DNA from: Sulfopaludibacter sp035551455
GTDB lineage: Bacteria > Acidobacteriota > Terriglobia > Bryobacterales > Bryobacteraceae
Direction of reading: 5' to 3'
DNA: 64,000 bases
Assembly (NCBI GenBank): GCA_035551455.1
Contig: DASZMZ010000142.1
Location: 1-64,000, forward strand
The position numbers and the translations under genes are program-made. The notes under the pieces are model-generated. The model worked only from the letters and a program-made list of their open reading frames with translations. It did not search any database and was not told the DNA's origin. Positions 21,983 to 30,388 of this stretch are shown in pieces; the first letter of the stretch is position 1, and each line of letters begins with the position of its first letter.

Positions 21983-23488
21983 TTGTCGCTCGAAGACGAT
22001 CTACTCAAGCAGCGCCTGACCCGGATTCGGGAAATCGAGGCCCTGGGATACCGGGCTTATGGGAAGAAGTTCGACTTCTCCCACACCATTCCCGAGATCC
22101 TGGCCGGCTACGGCTCTAAGACAGCGGAAGAGTTGACTCCGGAAGTGCGCGTCCGCGTGGCCGGACGCCTCATGACCCTGCGCCACATGGGCAAGGCGGG
22201 CTTCGCTCATCTGCAGCAGAACGGGGAGCGGCTGCAGATCTACGTCAAAAAGGACGCGGTGGGAGAGCGCGACTACCAGCTTTTCAAACTGGTGGACATC
22301 GGCGACACGGTGGGCGTGGAGGGCTACCTCTTCCGCACGCGCACCGGCGAATTGAGCATCCATGCCGAACGGCTGGAGTTTCTCTCTAAGACGCTGCTCT
22401 CCATGCCGGAGAAATGGCACGGGCTGGAGGACGTGGAGACGCGCTACCGCCAGCGGTACCTGGACCTGATCGCCAATCCCGATGTGCGCAAGGTGTTTGT
22501 GACGCGCGCCCGCATCATTACCTCTCTGCGGCGGCAACTGGAGGCGCATCACTTCATCGAAGTGGAAACGCCGATGATGCAGCCGCTCTACGGCGGCGCC
22601 ACGGCGCGTCCGTTCGTGACGCATCACAATACCCTGGATATCGATCTCTACCTGCGCATCGCGCCAGAGCTGTATCTGAAGCGGCTGGTGGTGGGCGGGC
22701 TGGATCGGGTGTACGAGATCAATCGCAACTTCCGCAACGAGGGACTTTCGACGCACCACAATCCCGAATTCACGATGCTGGAGTTCTACCAGGCGTACAC
22801 GGATTATCAGGGACTGATCGAATTTTCGCAGGAGTTGCTGGCGCAGGCGGCGCGCGATGCGGTGGGCACCACCGAAGTGGAATTCGAAGGCCACAAACTG
22901 GACTTCAGCCGCCTGGAGCGCTACACCATGCGCGAGGCCATCGTCCACTTCTGGGAAGGCGAAGGCCGGCCCAGCATGGAGGATGTGGCGAATCCCGAAT
23001 GGCTGCGCGGCCACTCGCAGAAGGCGACGGCGGGGGAAGCGCTCACCGATATTTTCGAACGCCATGTGGAAGAGAAGCTGATCCAGCCCACGGTGGTCTA
23101 CGATTATCCGGTGGAGACGTCGCCTCTATCGAAGAACAAGCCGGAAGATCCGGCCTTTGTGGAGAGGTTTGAGATTTACGCGGCGGGCATGGAGATCGGC
23201 AACGCCTACACCGAGTTGAACGATCCGCAGGAGCAGCGCCGCCGCTTCGAGATGCAGCTTTCCATGCGCGAGCGCGGCGACGAGGAAGCGCACCAGATGG
23301 ACGAAGACTATGTGCGCGCGCTGGCCTACGGCATGCCGCCCACCGGCGGCGAGGGCATCGGCATCGACCGGCTCACCATGATCCTGACCGGCTGCCGCTC
23401 CATCCGCGACGTCATTCTGTTTCCGTTGCTGCGGCCGGAAGGACCGATCGAACTGGTTCGCCTGCTGCGTGAATTGGACGGGGTGTGA
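21983..23488 (+). CDS. lysS: Lysine--tRNA ligase, class II
   Basis: A 501-residue enzyme: N-terminal OB-fold (RVRVAGRLMTLRHMGKAGFA), motif 1 region (EVETPMMQPLYGGATARPF), motif 2 (YEINRNFRNEG, HNPEFTMLEFYQAY) and motif 3 (GEGIGIDRLTMIL). It charges tRNA-Lys in the cytoplasm. The start is TTG at 21983 with AGGAG eight bases upstream; no better ATG is available. Its stop overlaps the GTG of the lipoprotein-releasing permease gene, so the two form an operon, an arrangement also seen in other bacteria. Confidence 0.96.
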   Translation: MSLEDDLLKQRLTRIREIEALGYRAYGKKFDFSHTIPEILAGYGSKTAEELTPEVRVRVAGRLMTLRHMGKAGFAHLQQNGERLQIYVKKDAVGERDYQLFKLVDIGDTVGVEGYLFRTRTGELSIHAERLEFLSKTLLSMPEKWHGLEDVETRYRQRYLDLIANPDVRKVFVTRARIITSLRRQLEAHHFIEVETPMMQPLYGGATARPFVTHHNTLDIDLYLRIAPELYLKRLVVGGLDRVYEINRNFRNEGLSTHHNPEFTMLEFYQAYTDYQGLIEFSQELLAQAARDAVGTTEVEFEGHKLDFSRLERYTMREAIVHFWEGEGRPSMEDVANPEWLRGHSQKATAGEALTDIFERHVEEKLIQPTVVYDYPVETSPLSKNKPEDPAFVERFEIYAAGMEIGNAYTELNDPQEQRRRFEMQLSMRERGDEEAHQMDEDYVRALAYGMPPTGGEGIGIDRLTMILTGCRSIRDVILFPLLRPEGPIELVRLLRELDGV

Positions 23489-24723
23489 CCCGCTTCGAAC
23501 TGTTTATCGCCAATCGCTACCTGCGGGCTCGCCGCAAGGAAGCGGTGATCTCCGTCATCACGCTGATCTCGGTCCTCGGGGTGGCCGCCGGCGTGATGGC
23601 GCTGGTGATTGCTCTGGCGGTGACCAACGGCTTCCGCAATACCTTGCAGCGCAATTTGCTGGGGGCGATGGCGCACATCAATGTGATGGAGAAGCATCCG
23701 CTCAACGGCATCGAAAAGTGGAGCGAAGTGGCGGACCGGATCCGAAAGGTGCCGCACGTGACCGCGGTCTCGCCGGCGCTGTACGAAACCGTGTACCTGA
23801 TCGGACCGGTGCAGTCGCATGCGGCGGTGCTGAAGGGCATCGACGTGAATGCGGAACTGGCCATCAGCGATACGCTGCGGCGGCTGAAGAGCGGGTCGTT
23901 GGACGATTTGCGCGATACCCGGCGGAGCGTCCCCGGCGTGATTCTGGGCAGCAGCCTGGTGCAGGATACGGGGATGGTGTTGAACTCGCGGATCACGGTG
24001 ATCTGTCCGGAATCGGGCGAATTGCTGCCATTCGGGATGGCGCCGAAATACCGGCCGTTCCACGTGTCCGGGATCTTCGAATCGGGCTTCTTCGAGATCG
24101 ACGACAACTGGGTGTTCGCATCTCTGCCGCCGGTGCAGAGGGCGTTCGGGTTGGAAGACGTCATCAATCAGATCGAAATCAAGGTGGACAATCTGGACGC
24201 CGCGCCCGAGATCGCCAAAGACGTGGAGCGCGCGGCCGGGGAGAAGTACACCACCACCACCTGGCAGGAACGCAACAAGCAACTGCTGAGCGCGCTCACC
24301 ATGGAACGCGTGGTGACCATCATCGTGATCGGACTGATCGAACTGGTGGCGGCGCTGAATATTTTCATCACGCTGGTGATGATGGTGATGGAAAAGTATC
24401 GCGATATCGCGGTGCTGATGTCGATGGGCGCGCGGCACAGTCAGATCCGGCGGATCTTCATGATGCAAGGCGTGCTGATTGGCGTGGCGGGCAGCGCGAT
24501 CGGCCTGGTGCTGGGCTACGGACTGTCGTATTATGCCAACAAGTACCGGCTGATCCCGCTACAGGAGTCGGTGTACTCGATGAGTTTCGTGCCATTCGAA
24601 TCGCGGTGGATCGACGGAGTCTGGATCGCGGCCCTGGCGATTCTGGTGAGCTTCATCGCGACGATTTATCCGGCGCGAAACGCCACGCGGATCACGCCGG
24701 CGGAAGTGCTGCGGTACGAGTAA
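23485..24723 (+). CDS. LolC/LolE-type ABC transporter permease
   Basis: A 412-residue permease with four membrane segments in the FtsX/MacB arrangement: one N-terminal (VITLISVLGVAAGVMALVIA), a large periplasmic domain (MacB_PCD), then three C-terminal helices (VVTIIVIGLIELVAALNIF, LIGVAGSAIGLVLGYGL, GVWIAALAILVSFIATIYP) ending in PARNATRITPAEVLRYE. Family role: releases lipoproteins from the inner membrane to LolA with the ATPase LolD. No LolD gene lies in the window. It starts with GTG overlapping the lysS stop (GTGA). Confidence 0.9.
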   Translation: MTRFELFIANRYLRARRKEAVISVITLISVLGVAAGVMALVIALAVTNGFRNTLQRNLLGAMAHINVMEKHPLNGIEKWSEVADRIRKVPHVTAVSPALYETVYLIGPVQSHAAVLKGIDVNAELAISDTLRRLKSGSLDDLRDTRRSVPGVILGSSLVQDTGMVLNSRITVICPESGELLPFGMAPKYRPFHVSGIFESGFFEIDDNWVFASLPPVQRAFGLEDVINQIEIKVDNLDAAPEIAKDVERAAGEKYTTTTWQERNKQLLSALTMERVVTIIVIGLIELVAALNIFITLVMMVMEKYRDIAVLMSMGARHSQIRRIFMMQGVLIGVAGSAIGLVLGYGLSYYANKYRLIPLQESVYSMSFVPFESRWIDGVWIAALAILVSFIATIYPARNATRITPAEVLRYE

Positions 24724-24729
24724 AACACG

Positions 24730-25029
24730 ATGGCTAAATTGATATCGACTCCGCATCCCGGAGAGACTATCCGGGAAGACGTCCTCGAGCCGCTCGGGAT
24801 GAGAGTGAATCAACTCTCGAAGCATTTGGGGATTCCCGCGGCTCGTCTCCACGACGTGGTACGCGGAAAGCGCGGCATTACCGCCGATACGGCGCTGCGG
24901 CTCTCACGGTGTTTGGGAACCTCGGCGCGATTCTGGCTCGGCCTCCAGTTGGAGTACGATTTGCGCACCGCCGAACAAGCGAAGCTCAAGGAAATCGAGC
25001 GTTCCGTAAAGCCTATTCAACCAGCGTGA
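24730..25029 (+). CDS. HigA/VapI-family antitoxin-like HTH protein, no toxin partner
   Basis: A 99-residue protein with an HTH_3 domain in the HigA arrangement: HPGETIREDVLEPLGM, NQLSKHLGIPAARLHDVVRG, RGITADTALRLSRCLGTS and RFWLGLQLEYDL. HigA normally follows a HigB RelE-like toxin. Here the upstream gene is the LolC/E permease, six bases away, and no RelE-like frame is present, so this looks like a solitary regulator or stray antitoxin. Its 3' end overlaps the convergent M56 gene by 17 bases. Confidence 0.85.
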   Translation: MAKLISTPHPGETIREDVLEPLGMRVNQLSKHLGIPAARLHDVVRGKRGITADTALRLSRCLGTSARFWLGLQLEYDLRTAEQAKLKEIERSVKPIQPA

Positions 25030-26914
25030 AATTTACGTCGATCTGCGTCAGGACTTCGACCGGCGCTCCATTCAAGAGGGTCGGTTCGTAGGTCCATAAG
25101 CGGACGGCTTCCATTGCGGCCTGGACTAGCAGGGGATGACCGCTGATGATGGCGAGGTTTTTCACGGTGCCGTCTTTGCCGATGAGCGCGCTCAGGTGCA
25201 CGACTCCGGAAATGCGGGCCTGCTTGGCCAAAGGCGGATAGACTGGCCGGGGCTGTGAGGTCAACTTCGTCTGCTGCACGTTGCCTCCGATGCGGATCGC
25301 TCCGGGGGGCAGCGGAACGTCCTGGACGGTCCTGAAGGCCATGCTGGCAGTCTGCGGCGCGGCCACTTGCACGGTCACATCGCCGCCGCCGGTTGCGAAT
25401 GCCGAGACGGAAAGGTGCTCGTCATACTGGGTGGCGGCGTCGGTGATCTTCCGGTAGGCTTCGGGTGTGAAGGCGTCACCTTCGTGGACCGGCAGTCTCG
25501 CCAGCAATTCGACGCGAGCCTGATCGCCGACGCCCACCACATTGACGGCCCGGACGGTGCCGGTTCTGGCGGGGCTCACGGATCCACGCGCAGAGGGCAC
25601 GCTGCCGATGATCCCGCCGATGACTCCGGAGGTGACGCCACCGGTCACGCTACCGCTCACCCCACCGGTCACGCCACCGGCCACGCCGCCCGTCATGACT
25701 TCGGCCTTGGGCAATTGGAAGGTGACGGTAATCTGCCGCGTGGCGCCGGCCGAGTCGCGGCTGAAATGCCAGTCGAGCACGGAGGCAAGTACGGCTTTCC
25801 GCAATTCATCGGGACCGCTCAATATCGTGGCGTCGGCCACCTCGCCAGTGGATCCCAGTTTGACTTGCACGGTCACGGTGCCTTCCACGTGGTTCCGCAC
25901 GGCGGCCGGCGGATAGTGGACGGAACTGCGATGAATCAACTGTGCCCCGTTCATTTCGACTCCGACGCCGATGCCGTCGGCTACGGCCTGCGGCTCAGCC
26001 GCGAGAGGGAAGGCCCCGGTCACAAACCAGCAGGCGGCGCCGAGCATGATCAGGCTCATGGCGAATGCGGAAATCAATCTCGTTTTGGACATCCGTACCT
26101 CCTTCAAAATCGAAACTACGCGCTGCTTCAAATGGCGCTTACGCAGGAAGAGGGGAGCCGGCGCCAGATCCGGCTGCAGGGGCGCTCCGGCGATGGCAAG
26201 CAGGGCGTCCACATATTCGTCGCGGCGGCGTGTCATGTCGACCACTTCGCGATCGACGGCCTGTTCGCGCGAGAGTTGGATCTCGCCCAGCAGCCACCAG
26301 ATGGCCGGGTGAAACCAGAACATCGCGCGAACCAATTCTTCGCCCACGGTATATAGCCAGTCGCGCCTCCAGACGTGCAGCACTTCGTGACACAGGATGG
26401 CGTCCTGCTGCGGCTGGTCGAGCTCGGGAAACTGGCCGGGCAGCAGGATGACCGGCTTGAGATAACCGAACGTGACCGGGCTGGCGATCGCCTCGGAGAT
26501 CCGCAGATCGGCGTCCACCTTCCATTCGTGCGAGCCTTCGAGCGGGTGCGAGTGCAGACGATAGCGCCGCAGCTTCCAAAAGCCCGCCGCCAGCCATATC
26601 AGCCGGACCGCGGCGCCGCCGGCCAGTAGCAATAATGCCAACTCGCTGCGCGGCATGCTGCGATGCACCGGCGGCAGGGGCGCCATCGGCGTCAGGCGGG
26701 CGGTCACCGGAGAACTGGTGTTGATGACTTCCTGCCGCCAGGGCCGCAGGGCAGGCAGGGCCAGGCAGGTGGCCAACAACAGATACCAATAGATCAACCG
26801 CGCCTGCGGCTGGCGGAGCCGCAGAGCGGTGGGGATGAAGGCGGCCAAGCCTACCAGGAGCCCGATTTGCAGGCTGTATGCGACCAGGTTGTCCCACAGA
26901 AGCGACGTGTTCAT
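25013..26914 (-). CDS. M56 (BlaR1-like) metallopeptidase with two TonB C-terminal domains
   Basis: Residues 1-290: membrane helices and a BlaR1-type M56 peptidase with the zinc motif CHEVLHVWRRDW (about 173-184) and EQAVDREVV. A later helix (LISAFAMSLIMLGAACWFV) leads to the periplasm. There, a first TonB_C domain (VHYPPAAVRNHVEGTVTVQV, LRKAVLASVLDWHFS), a Gly/Val/Thr-rich linker (GGVAGGVTGGVSGSVTGG), a POTRA-like segment and a second TonB_C domain (SQPRPVYPPLAKQARISGVV, AAMEAVRLWTYEPTLLNG) replace the penicillin sensor of BlaR1. It overlaps blaI by ATGA. BlaR1 proteins sense a signal and cut BlaI; here the sensed ligand is unknown. Confidence 0.85.
   Translation of the reverse strand: MNTSLLWDNLVAYSLQIGLLVGLAAFIPTALRLRQPQARLIYWYLLLATCLALPALRPWRQEVINTSSPVTARLTPMAPLPPVHRSMPRSELALLLLAGGAAVRLIWLAAGFWKLRRYRLHSHPLEGSHEWKVDADLRISEAIASPVTFGYLKPVILLPGQFPELDQPQQDAILCHEVLHVWRRDWLYTVGEELVRAMFWFHPAIWWLLGEIQLSREQAVDREVVDMTRRRDEYVDALLAIAGAPLQPDLAPAPLFLRKRHLKQRVVSILKEVRMSKTRLISAFAMSLIMLGAACWFVTGAFPLAAEPQAVADGIGVGVEMNGAQLIHRSSVHYPPAAVRNHVEGTVTVQVKLGSTGEVADATILSGPDELRKAVLASVLDWHFSRDSAGATRQITVTFQLPKAEVMTGGVAGGVTGGVSGSVTGGVTSGVIGGIIGSVPSARGSVSPARTGTVRAVNVVGVGDQARVELLARLPVHEGDAFTPEAYRKITDAATQYDEHLSVSAFATGGGDVTVQVAAPQTASMAFRTVQDVPLPPGAIRIGGNVQQTKLTSQPRPVYPPLAKQARISGVVHLSALIGKDGTVKNLAIISGHPLLVQAAMEAVRLWTYEPTLLNGAPVEVLTQIDVNFTLVE
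25619..25697. repeat. Short tandem repeats coding a Gly/Val/Thr linker
   Basis: Degenerate 12-15 base units of the GTCACGCCACCG type repeat through the M56 gene and encode the VTGG-like linker between TonB-type domains. Such coding minisatellites can vary in copy number. Confidence 0.5.
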
Positions 26915-27282
26915 GGCTTTCTCCGTAAACGCGCGATCTCATCCAGGTCTTCGCTCGACAGGTTGTGTTCTTCCACCAGATGCACCAGCAGCGGCTCGGC
27001 CGATCCGTTGAATACGCGGTTGACGAAATCGCGAACCATGGCGCCGATCACCTGGCCCTTGGGCTGCGCCGGACGGTAAACATACGCACGATCGGCCTGG
27101 TTCTTCTTGAGATACTTCTTCTGTTCCAGGATCTTCATCATGGTCATGACCGTGGTGTAGGCCACTTTGCGCCGCTCCAGCAGGGTTTCATAAACATCGC
27201 GGACGGTGGCCGTTTCGCGCTCCCAGACGATCTTCATGATCTCCAGTTCCTGCTCGGTTAGGGTGGTGCTGCGGCGTCTCAT
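26911..27282 (-). CDS. blaI: BlaI/MecI-family transcriptional repressor
   Basis: A 123-residue winged-helix repressor: LTEQELEIMKIVWERETATV, DVYETLLERRKVAYTTVMTM, MKILEQKKYLKKNQADRAYV and a C-terminal dimerisation part (MVRDFVNRVFNGSAEPLLVH). Family role: binds TACTA/TAGTA-type operators of its own operon as a dimer and is cut by the partner M56 protein. It overlaps the M56 gene by ATGA. A TACTAA-N4-TTAGTA dyad touches its start codon, so autoregulation is very likely. No Shine-Dalgarno sequence is visible. Confidence 0.92.
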   Translation of the reverse strand: MRRRSTTLTEQELEIMKIVWERETATVRDVYETLLERRKVAYTTVMTMMKILEQKKYLKKNQADRAYVYRPAQPKGQVIGAMVRDFVNRVFNGSAEPLLVHLVEEHNLSSEDLDEIARLRRKP

Positions 27283-27300
27283 ACTAATTTTTTAGTACTA
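27282..27300 (-). promoter_or_regulatory. BlaI operator overlapping promoter and start
   Basis: TACTAA (27282-27287) and TTAGTA (27292-27297) form a perfect dyad, with a second palindrome TAGTACTA at 27293-27300. This resembles known Bla/Mec operators with TACTA half-sites. It covers the -10 element and the blaI start. Confidence 0.75.
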
Positions 27301-27317
27301 AAAGAGCTCGCTGTCAA
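27289..27317 (-). promoter_or_regulatory. blaI promoter (TTGACA-17-TAAAAA)
   Basis: On the minus strand a perfect TTGACA (27317-27312) is 17 bases from TAAAAA (27294-27289). Transcription would begin at or beside the ATG at 27282, consistent with a leaderless mRNA and repression by BlaI bound over the -10. Confidence 0.65.
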
Positions 27318-27356
27318 GGTGTTTGGACACTAGCGACGGGAAAAAGTTCCCGGCCT

Positions 27357-28322
27357 TTATCGGCGGACGGGGGCGGGGCAGCAGTCCGCGGCGCACGCGG
27401 CCGGCGGGGCGGTCTCGCACCCGGCGATCAGTTGGGCGAGCATGTGGATGAACAGTGGATGGGTGCCCACGGTTTCCGCGCGCACGAAGCGGAGTCCCAA
27501 TTCGGCGGCCAGCGCGGAGGCTTCGACGTCGAGATCGTAGAGCACTTCCATGTGGTCGGAGAGGAAGCCGATGGGGGCTGCCACCACGTCCTGCACGCCA
27601 TCGGCGGCGATGTGGCGGAGGTGCTCGAGGATGTCGGGCTCGAGCCAGGGCTGGGTGGGAGGACCGCTGCGGCTCTGCCAAACCAGGTCCCACTCCTCGT
27701 GTCCCAGTTGCTGCGCCACGGCGCGGGCGGTGGTCACGAGCTCCTGTTCATACGCGCAAGCCGAGGCCATCGACATGGGAATGCTGTGCGCGGTGTAGAC
27801 CAGGCGGGCAGCGGCGCGGCGCTCTTCGGGTACTTGCGCGAGCGCGGCGCGGACACGGTCGGCGGTAGCTTCCACGAAGAGCGGATGGCCGCTGAAGGGT
27901 GGGATCTTGTCGATCGCCGGAGCGGCGGCGCCCACCTCGGCGCGCGTTTTTTCGATGTTCTCGATGTACTGGCGGCATCCCGAGTAGGAGGAGTATGCCG
28001 AGGTGGCAATCGCCAGCGCGCGCTGCACTCCGTCGGCAGCCATCTGCCGCAGCGTGTCGGCCAGCATGGGGTGCCAGTTGCGATTGCCCCAGTAGACGGG
28101 CAGGGAAATCTCCTGCTGGAGCGCGGCGATGAGGGCGCGGCAGTGGTCGTTAATGGGGCTCTTGCCGCCGAAGTGGTAGTAGTGTTCGGCCACGGCGAGC
28201 AGGCGTTCGCGCGGTACGTTGCGGCCGCGCAGGACGTTCTCGAGGAAGGGTATGACGTCCTCGGTGCGTTCCGGTCCGCCGAAGGACACGATGAGTATGG
28301 CTTGATAATTCAACTCTGCCAT
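27357..28322 (-). CDS. hemH: Ferrochelatase (probably coproporphyrin type) with Cys-rich C-terminus
   Basis: A 321-residue class II chelatase: AILIVSFGGPERTEDVIPF, HYYHFGGKSPINDHCRAL, GNRNWHPMLADTL, ATSAYSSYSGCRQYIENI, LVYTAHSIPMSM (catalytic His), WQSRSGPPTQPWLEPDI and GFLSDHMEVLYDLDVEA (conserved Glu). It inserts Fe(II) into a porphyrin at the end of haem synthesis. The SDHMEVLYDLD version resembles coproporphyrin III ferrochelatases of Gram-positives. The C-terminus ends CETAPPAACAADCCPAP, with four Cys that could hold an iron-sulphur cluster. The start was taken at ATG 28322; the frame runs on to 28475 into the divergent gene without family character. Confidence 0.9.
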   Translation of the reverse strand: MAELNYQAILIVSFGGPERTEDVIPFLENVLRGRNVPRERLLAVAEHYYHFGGKSPINDHCRALIAALQQEISLPVYWGNRNWHPMLADTLRQMAADGVQRALAIATSAYSSYSGCRQYIENIEKTRAEVGAAAPAIDKIPPFSGHPLFVEATADRVRAALAQVPEERRAAARLVYTAHSIPMSMASACAYEQELVTTARAVAQQLGHEEWDLVWQSRSGPPTQPWLEPDILEHLRHIAADGVQDVVAAPIGFLSDHMEVLYDLDVEASALAAELGLRFVRAETVGTHPLFIHMLAQLIAGCETAPPAACAADCCPAPVRR

Positions 28323-28377
28323 TGTCCGCCAAAACGCGCGGCGCGGTAAAATCGAGTTTTCGGGTCTGAAAAAAACA

Positions 28378-30387
28378 ATGAAGTACAAAATCATACTGAT
28401 CACCTTATCGGCGCCTTTATTTGCAATGGCGGCCGATCCGGCAGCGAATGGCGTGGACACCGCCGCCATGAACAAGACGGTCGACCCTTGCGTCGATTTC
28501 TATCAATACGCCTGCGGGAATTGGATTAAATCCAACCCTCTGCCGGCCGACCGCTCCCGTTGGGGCCGCTTCGGCGAGTTGCAGGATCGCAATGAGCGAG
28601 TGGAACTGGACATGATCCAGGGCGCCGCCGTGGCGCGCGCCGGCCGCAGTCCGATCGATCAGAAGATCGGCGACGCTTACTCGGCCTGCATGGATACTGA
28701 GGCGATCAATCGCCGCGGCATCGCGCCGCTGAAGCAACTGCTCGATGAAATCAACGGCATGACCAATGCCTCCGACGTCGTGCGCGAAGTGGCTCGCCTC
28801 CACAGGCGATCGATCGGCGTGTTGTTTAATTTCGGATCGCAGCCGGACGCGAAGGACTCCACCAAAACGATCGCCAGTCTGGGTCAGGGCGGTCTTTCGC
28901 TGCCCGATCGCGATTACTACCTGAAGACCGACGCCAAGAGCGTGGAGATTCGCCAGCACTATGTGCAGCACCTGAAAAACATGTTCGTGCTGGCCGGCGA
29001 TACGCCCGAGCTGGCCGCGCAAAAGGCGCAGATGGTTTTGGATTTCGAGACCACGCTGGCCAAGGCCTCGGCCGACCGCGTGGCGATGCGGGATCCCAAC
29101 AAACGGTACAACGTGATGACGAAGCAGGCGCTGGCCGACTTGGCTCCGGATTTCGGCTGGGACGGTTACTTCCAACTCGTAGGAGCGCCGACTTTCACGT
29201 CGCTCAACGTCACCAATCCCGACTATTTTAAACAGCTCGAAGCGAGTCTTCCCGGACGGCCGATCGAAACCTGGCGCGCCTATTTCGAGGCGCATGTGTT
29301 GCGCTCTTACGCCTCTCTGCTGCCCGAAGCCTTCCAGAAGGAGTCGTTCGATTTCTGGCAGCATTATCTCACCGGGGTGCCGCAGGAACGGCCGCGCCAG
29401 TTCCGCTGCGTCCAGATGGTGGACCGCTCCATGGGCGACCTGATCGGTCAGAAGTATGTGGAGCAGACGTTCGGTCCCGACGCCAAGGCGCAGATCACGC
29501 AACTGGTGGAAGCTCTGGAGAAAGCCCTGGGTCAGGACATTCAGACGCTGGATTGGATGACGGACGCCACCAAGAAGGCCGCGCTGGCCAAACTGCAGGC
29601 GATCACCAATAACGTGGGCTACCCGAAAACCTGGCGCGACTATAGCAAGGTCAATATCGCGCGCGACGATTACTTCGGCAATTCCACGCGTCTGGCCGAG
29701 TTCATGCACGAGCGCCAGATCGATAAGATCGGCACGCCTACCGATCGCACCGAGTGGGGCATGAGCACGCCCACCGTGAATGCCTTCTACAGTCCGCAGC
29801 AGAACAGCATCAATTTCCCGGCGGGGATTTTGCAATCGCCGTTCTTCGATCCGCGCCGCGATATGGCGGTGAATTTCGGCGGCGTGGGCAGCGTGATCGG
29901 CCATGAAATGACGCACGGGTTTGACGACCAGGGCCGCAAATTCGACGGCGCGGGCAATCTCCGCGACTGGTGGACGCCGAAGGATGGCGCGGAGTTTGAA
30001 AAGCGCGCGGCCTGCATCTCCAATGAGTATTCGGGCTTCACGTCGGTGGACGATGTGAAGCTGAACGGCAAGCTCACGCTGGGCGAAAATAGCGCCGATA
30101 ACGGCGGCCTGCGCGTGGCCTACATGGCGCTGGAAGATACGCTGAAGGGGAAGAAGGACGTGGTGGACGGTATGACGCCGGAGCAGCGCTTCTTCGTCGG
30201 CTTCGCGCAAGTCTGGTGCGAGAATATGCGGCCGGAAGAGGCACGCTCGCGCGCCATGGTGGATCCACATTCGCCGGGCCGTTTCCGGGTGGATGGTACG
30301 GTGCAGAACATGCCGGAGTTCCAGAAGGCCTATTCCTGCAAAGCCGGACAGCCCATGGTCAGTACCAACGCCTGCCGCGTCTGGTAG
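28378..30387 (+). CDS. pepO: M13 family metalloendopeptidase (neprilysin/PepO-like), exported
   Basis: A 669-residue protein with a signal peptide (IILITLSAPLFAMAA), then PCVDFYQYACGNWIKSNPLP typical of the M13 N-terminal lobe. The catalytic domain has NAFYSPQQNSINFPAGIL, GSVIGHEMTHGFDDQG (zinc His about 509 and 513, catalytic Glu between), LGENSADNGGLRVAY (third ligand Glu) and RFFVGFAQVWC. It cleaves oligopeptides in the periplasm. The C-terminal CRVW matches the CxxW end of neprilysins. Divergent from hemH with 55 bases between. The Oar-like receptor gene follows directly. Confidence 0.94.
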   Translation: MKYKIILITLSAPLFAMAADPAANGVDTAAMNKTVDPCVDFYQYACGNWIKSNPLPADRSRWGRFGELQDRNERVELDMIQGAAVARAGRSPIDQKIGDAYSACMDTEAINRRGIAPLKQLLDEINGMTNASDVVREVARLHRRSIGVLFNFGSQPDAKDSTKTIASLGQGGLSLPDRDYYLKTDAKSVEIRQHYVQHLKNMFVLAGDTPELAAQKAQMVLDFETTLAKASADRVAMRDPNKRYNVMTKQALADLAPDFGWDGYFQLVGAPTFTSLNVTNPDYFKQLEASLPGRPIETWRAYFEAHVLRSYASLLPEAFQKESFDFWQHYLTGVPQERPRQFRCVQMVDRSMGDLIGQKYVEQTFGPDAKAQITQLVEALEKALGQDIQTLDWMTDATKKAALAKLQAITNNVGYPKTWRDYSKVNIARDDYFGNSTRLAEFMHERQIDKIGTPTDRTEWGMSTPTVNAFYSPQQNSINFPAGILQSPFFDPRRDMAVNFGGVGSVIGHEMTHGFDDQGRKFDGAGNLRDWWTPKDGAEFEKRAACISNEYSGFTSVDDVKLNGKLTLGENSADNGGLRVAYMALEDTLKGKKDVVDGMTPEQRFFVGFAQVWCENMRPEEARSRAMVDPHSPGRFRVDGTVQNMPEFQKAYSCKAGQPMVSTNACRVW

Positions 30388-30388
30388 T

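Noticed and set aside
25619..25697. Possible CRISPR-like array
   Set aside because: The units are 12-15 bases, contiguous and in frame within the M56 gene; there are no spacers.
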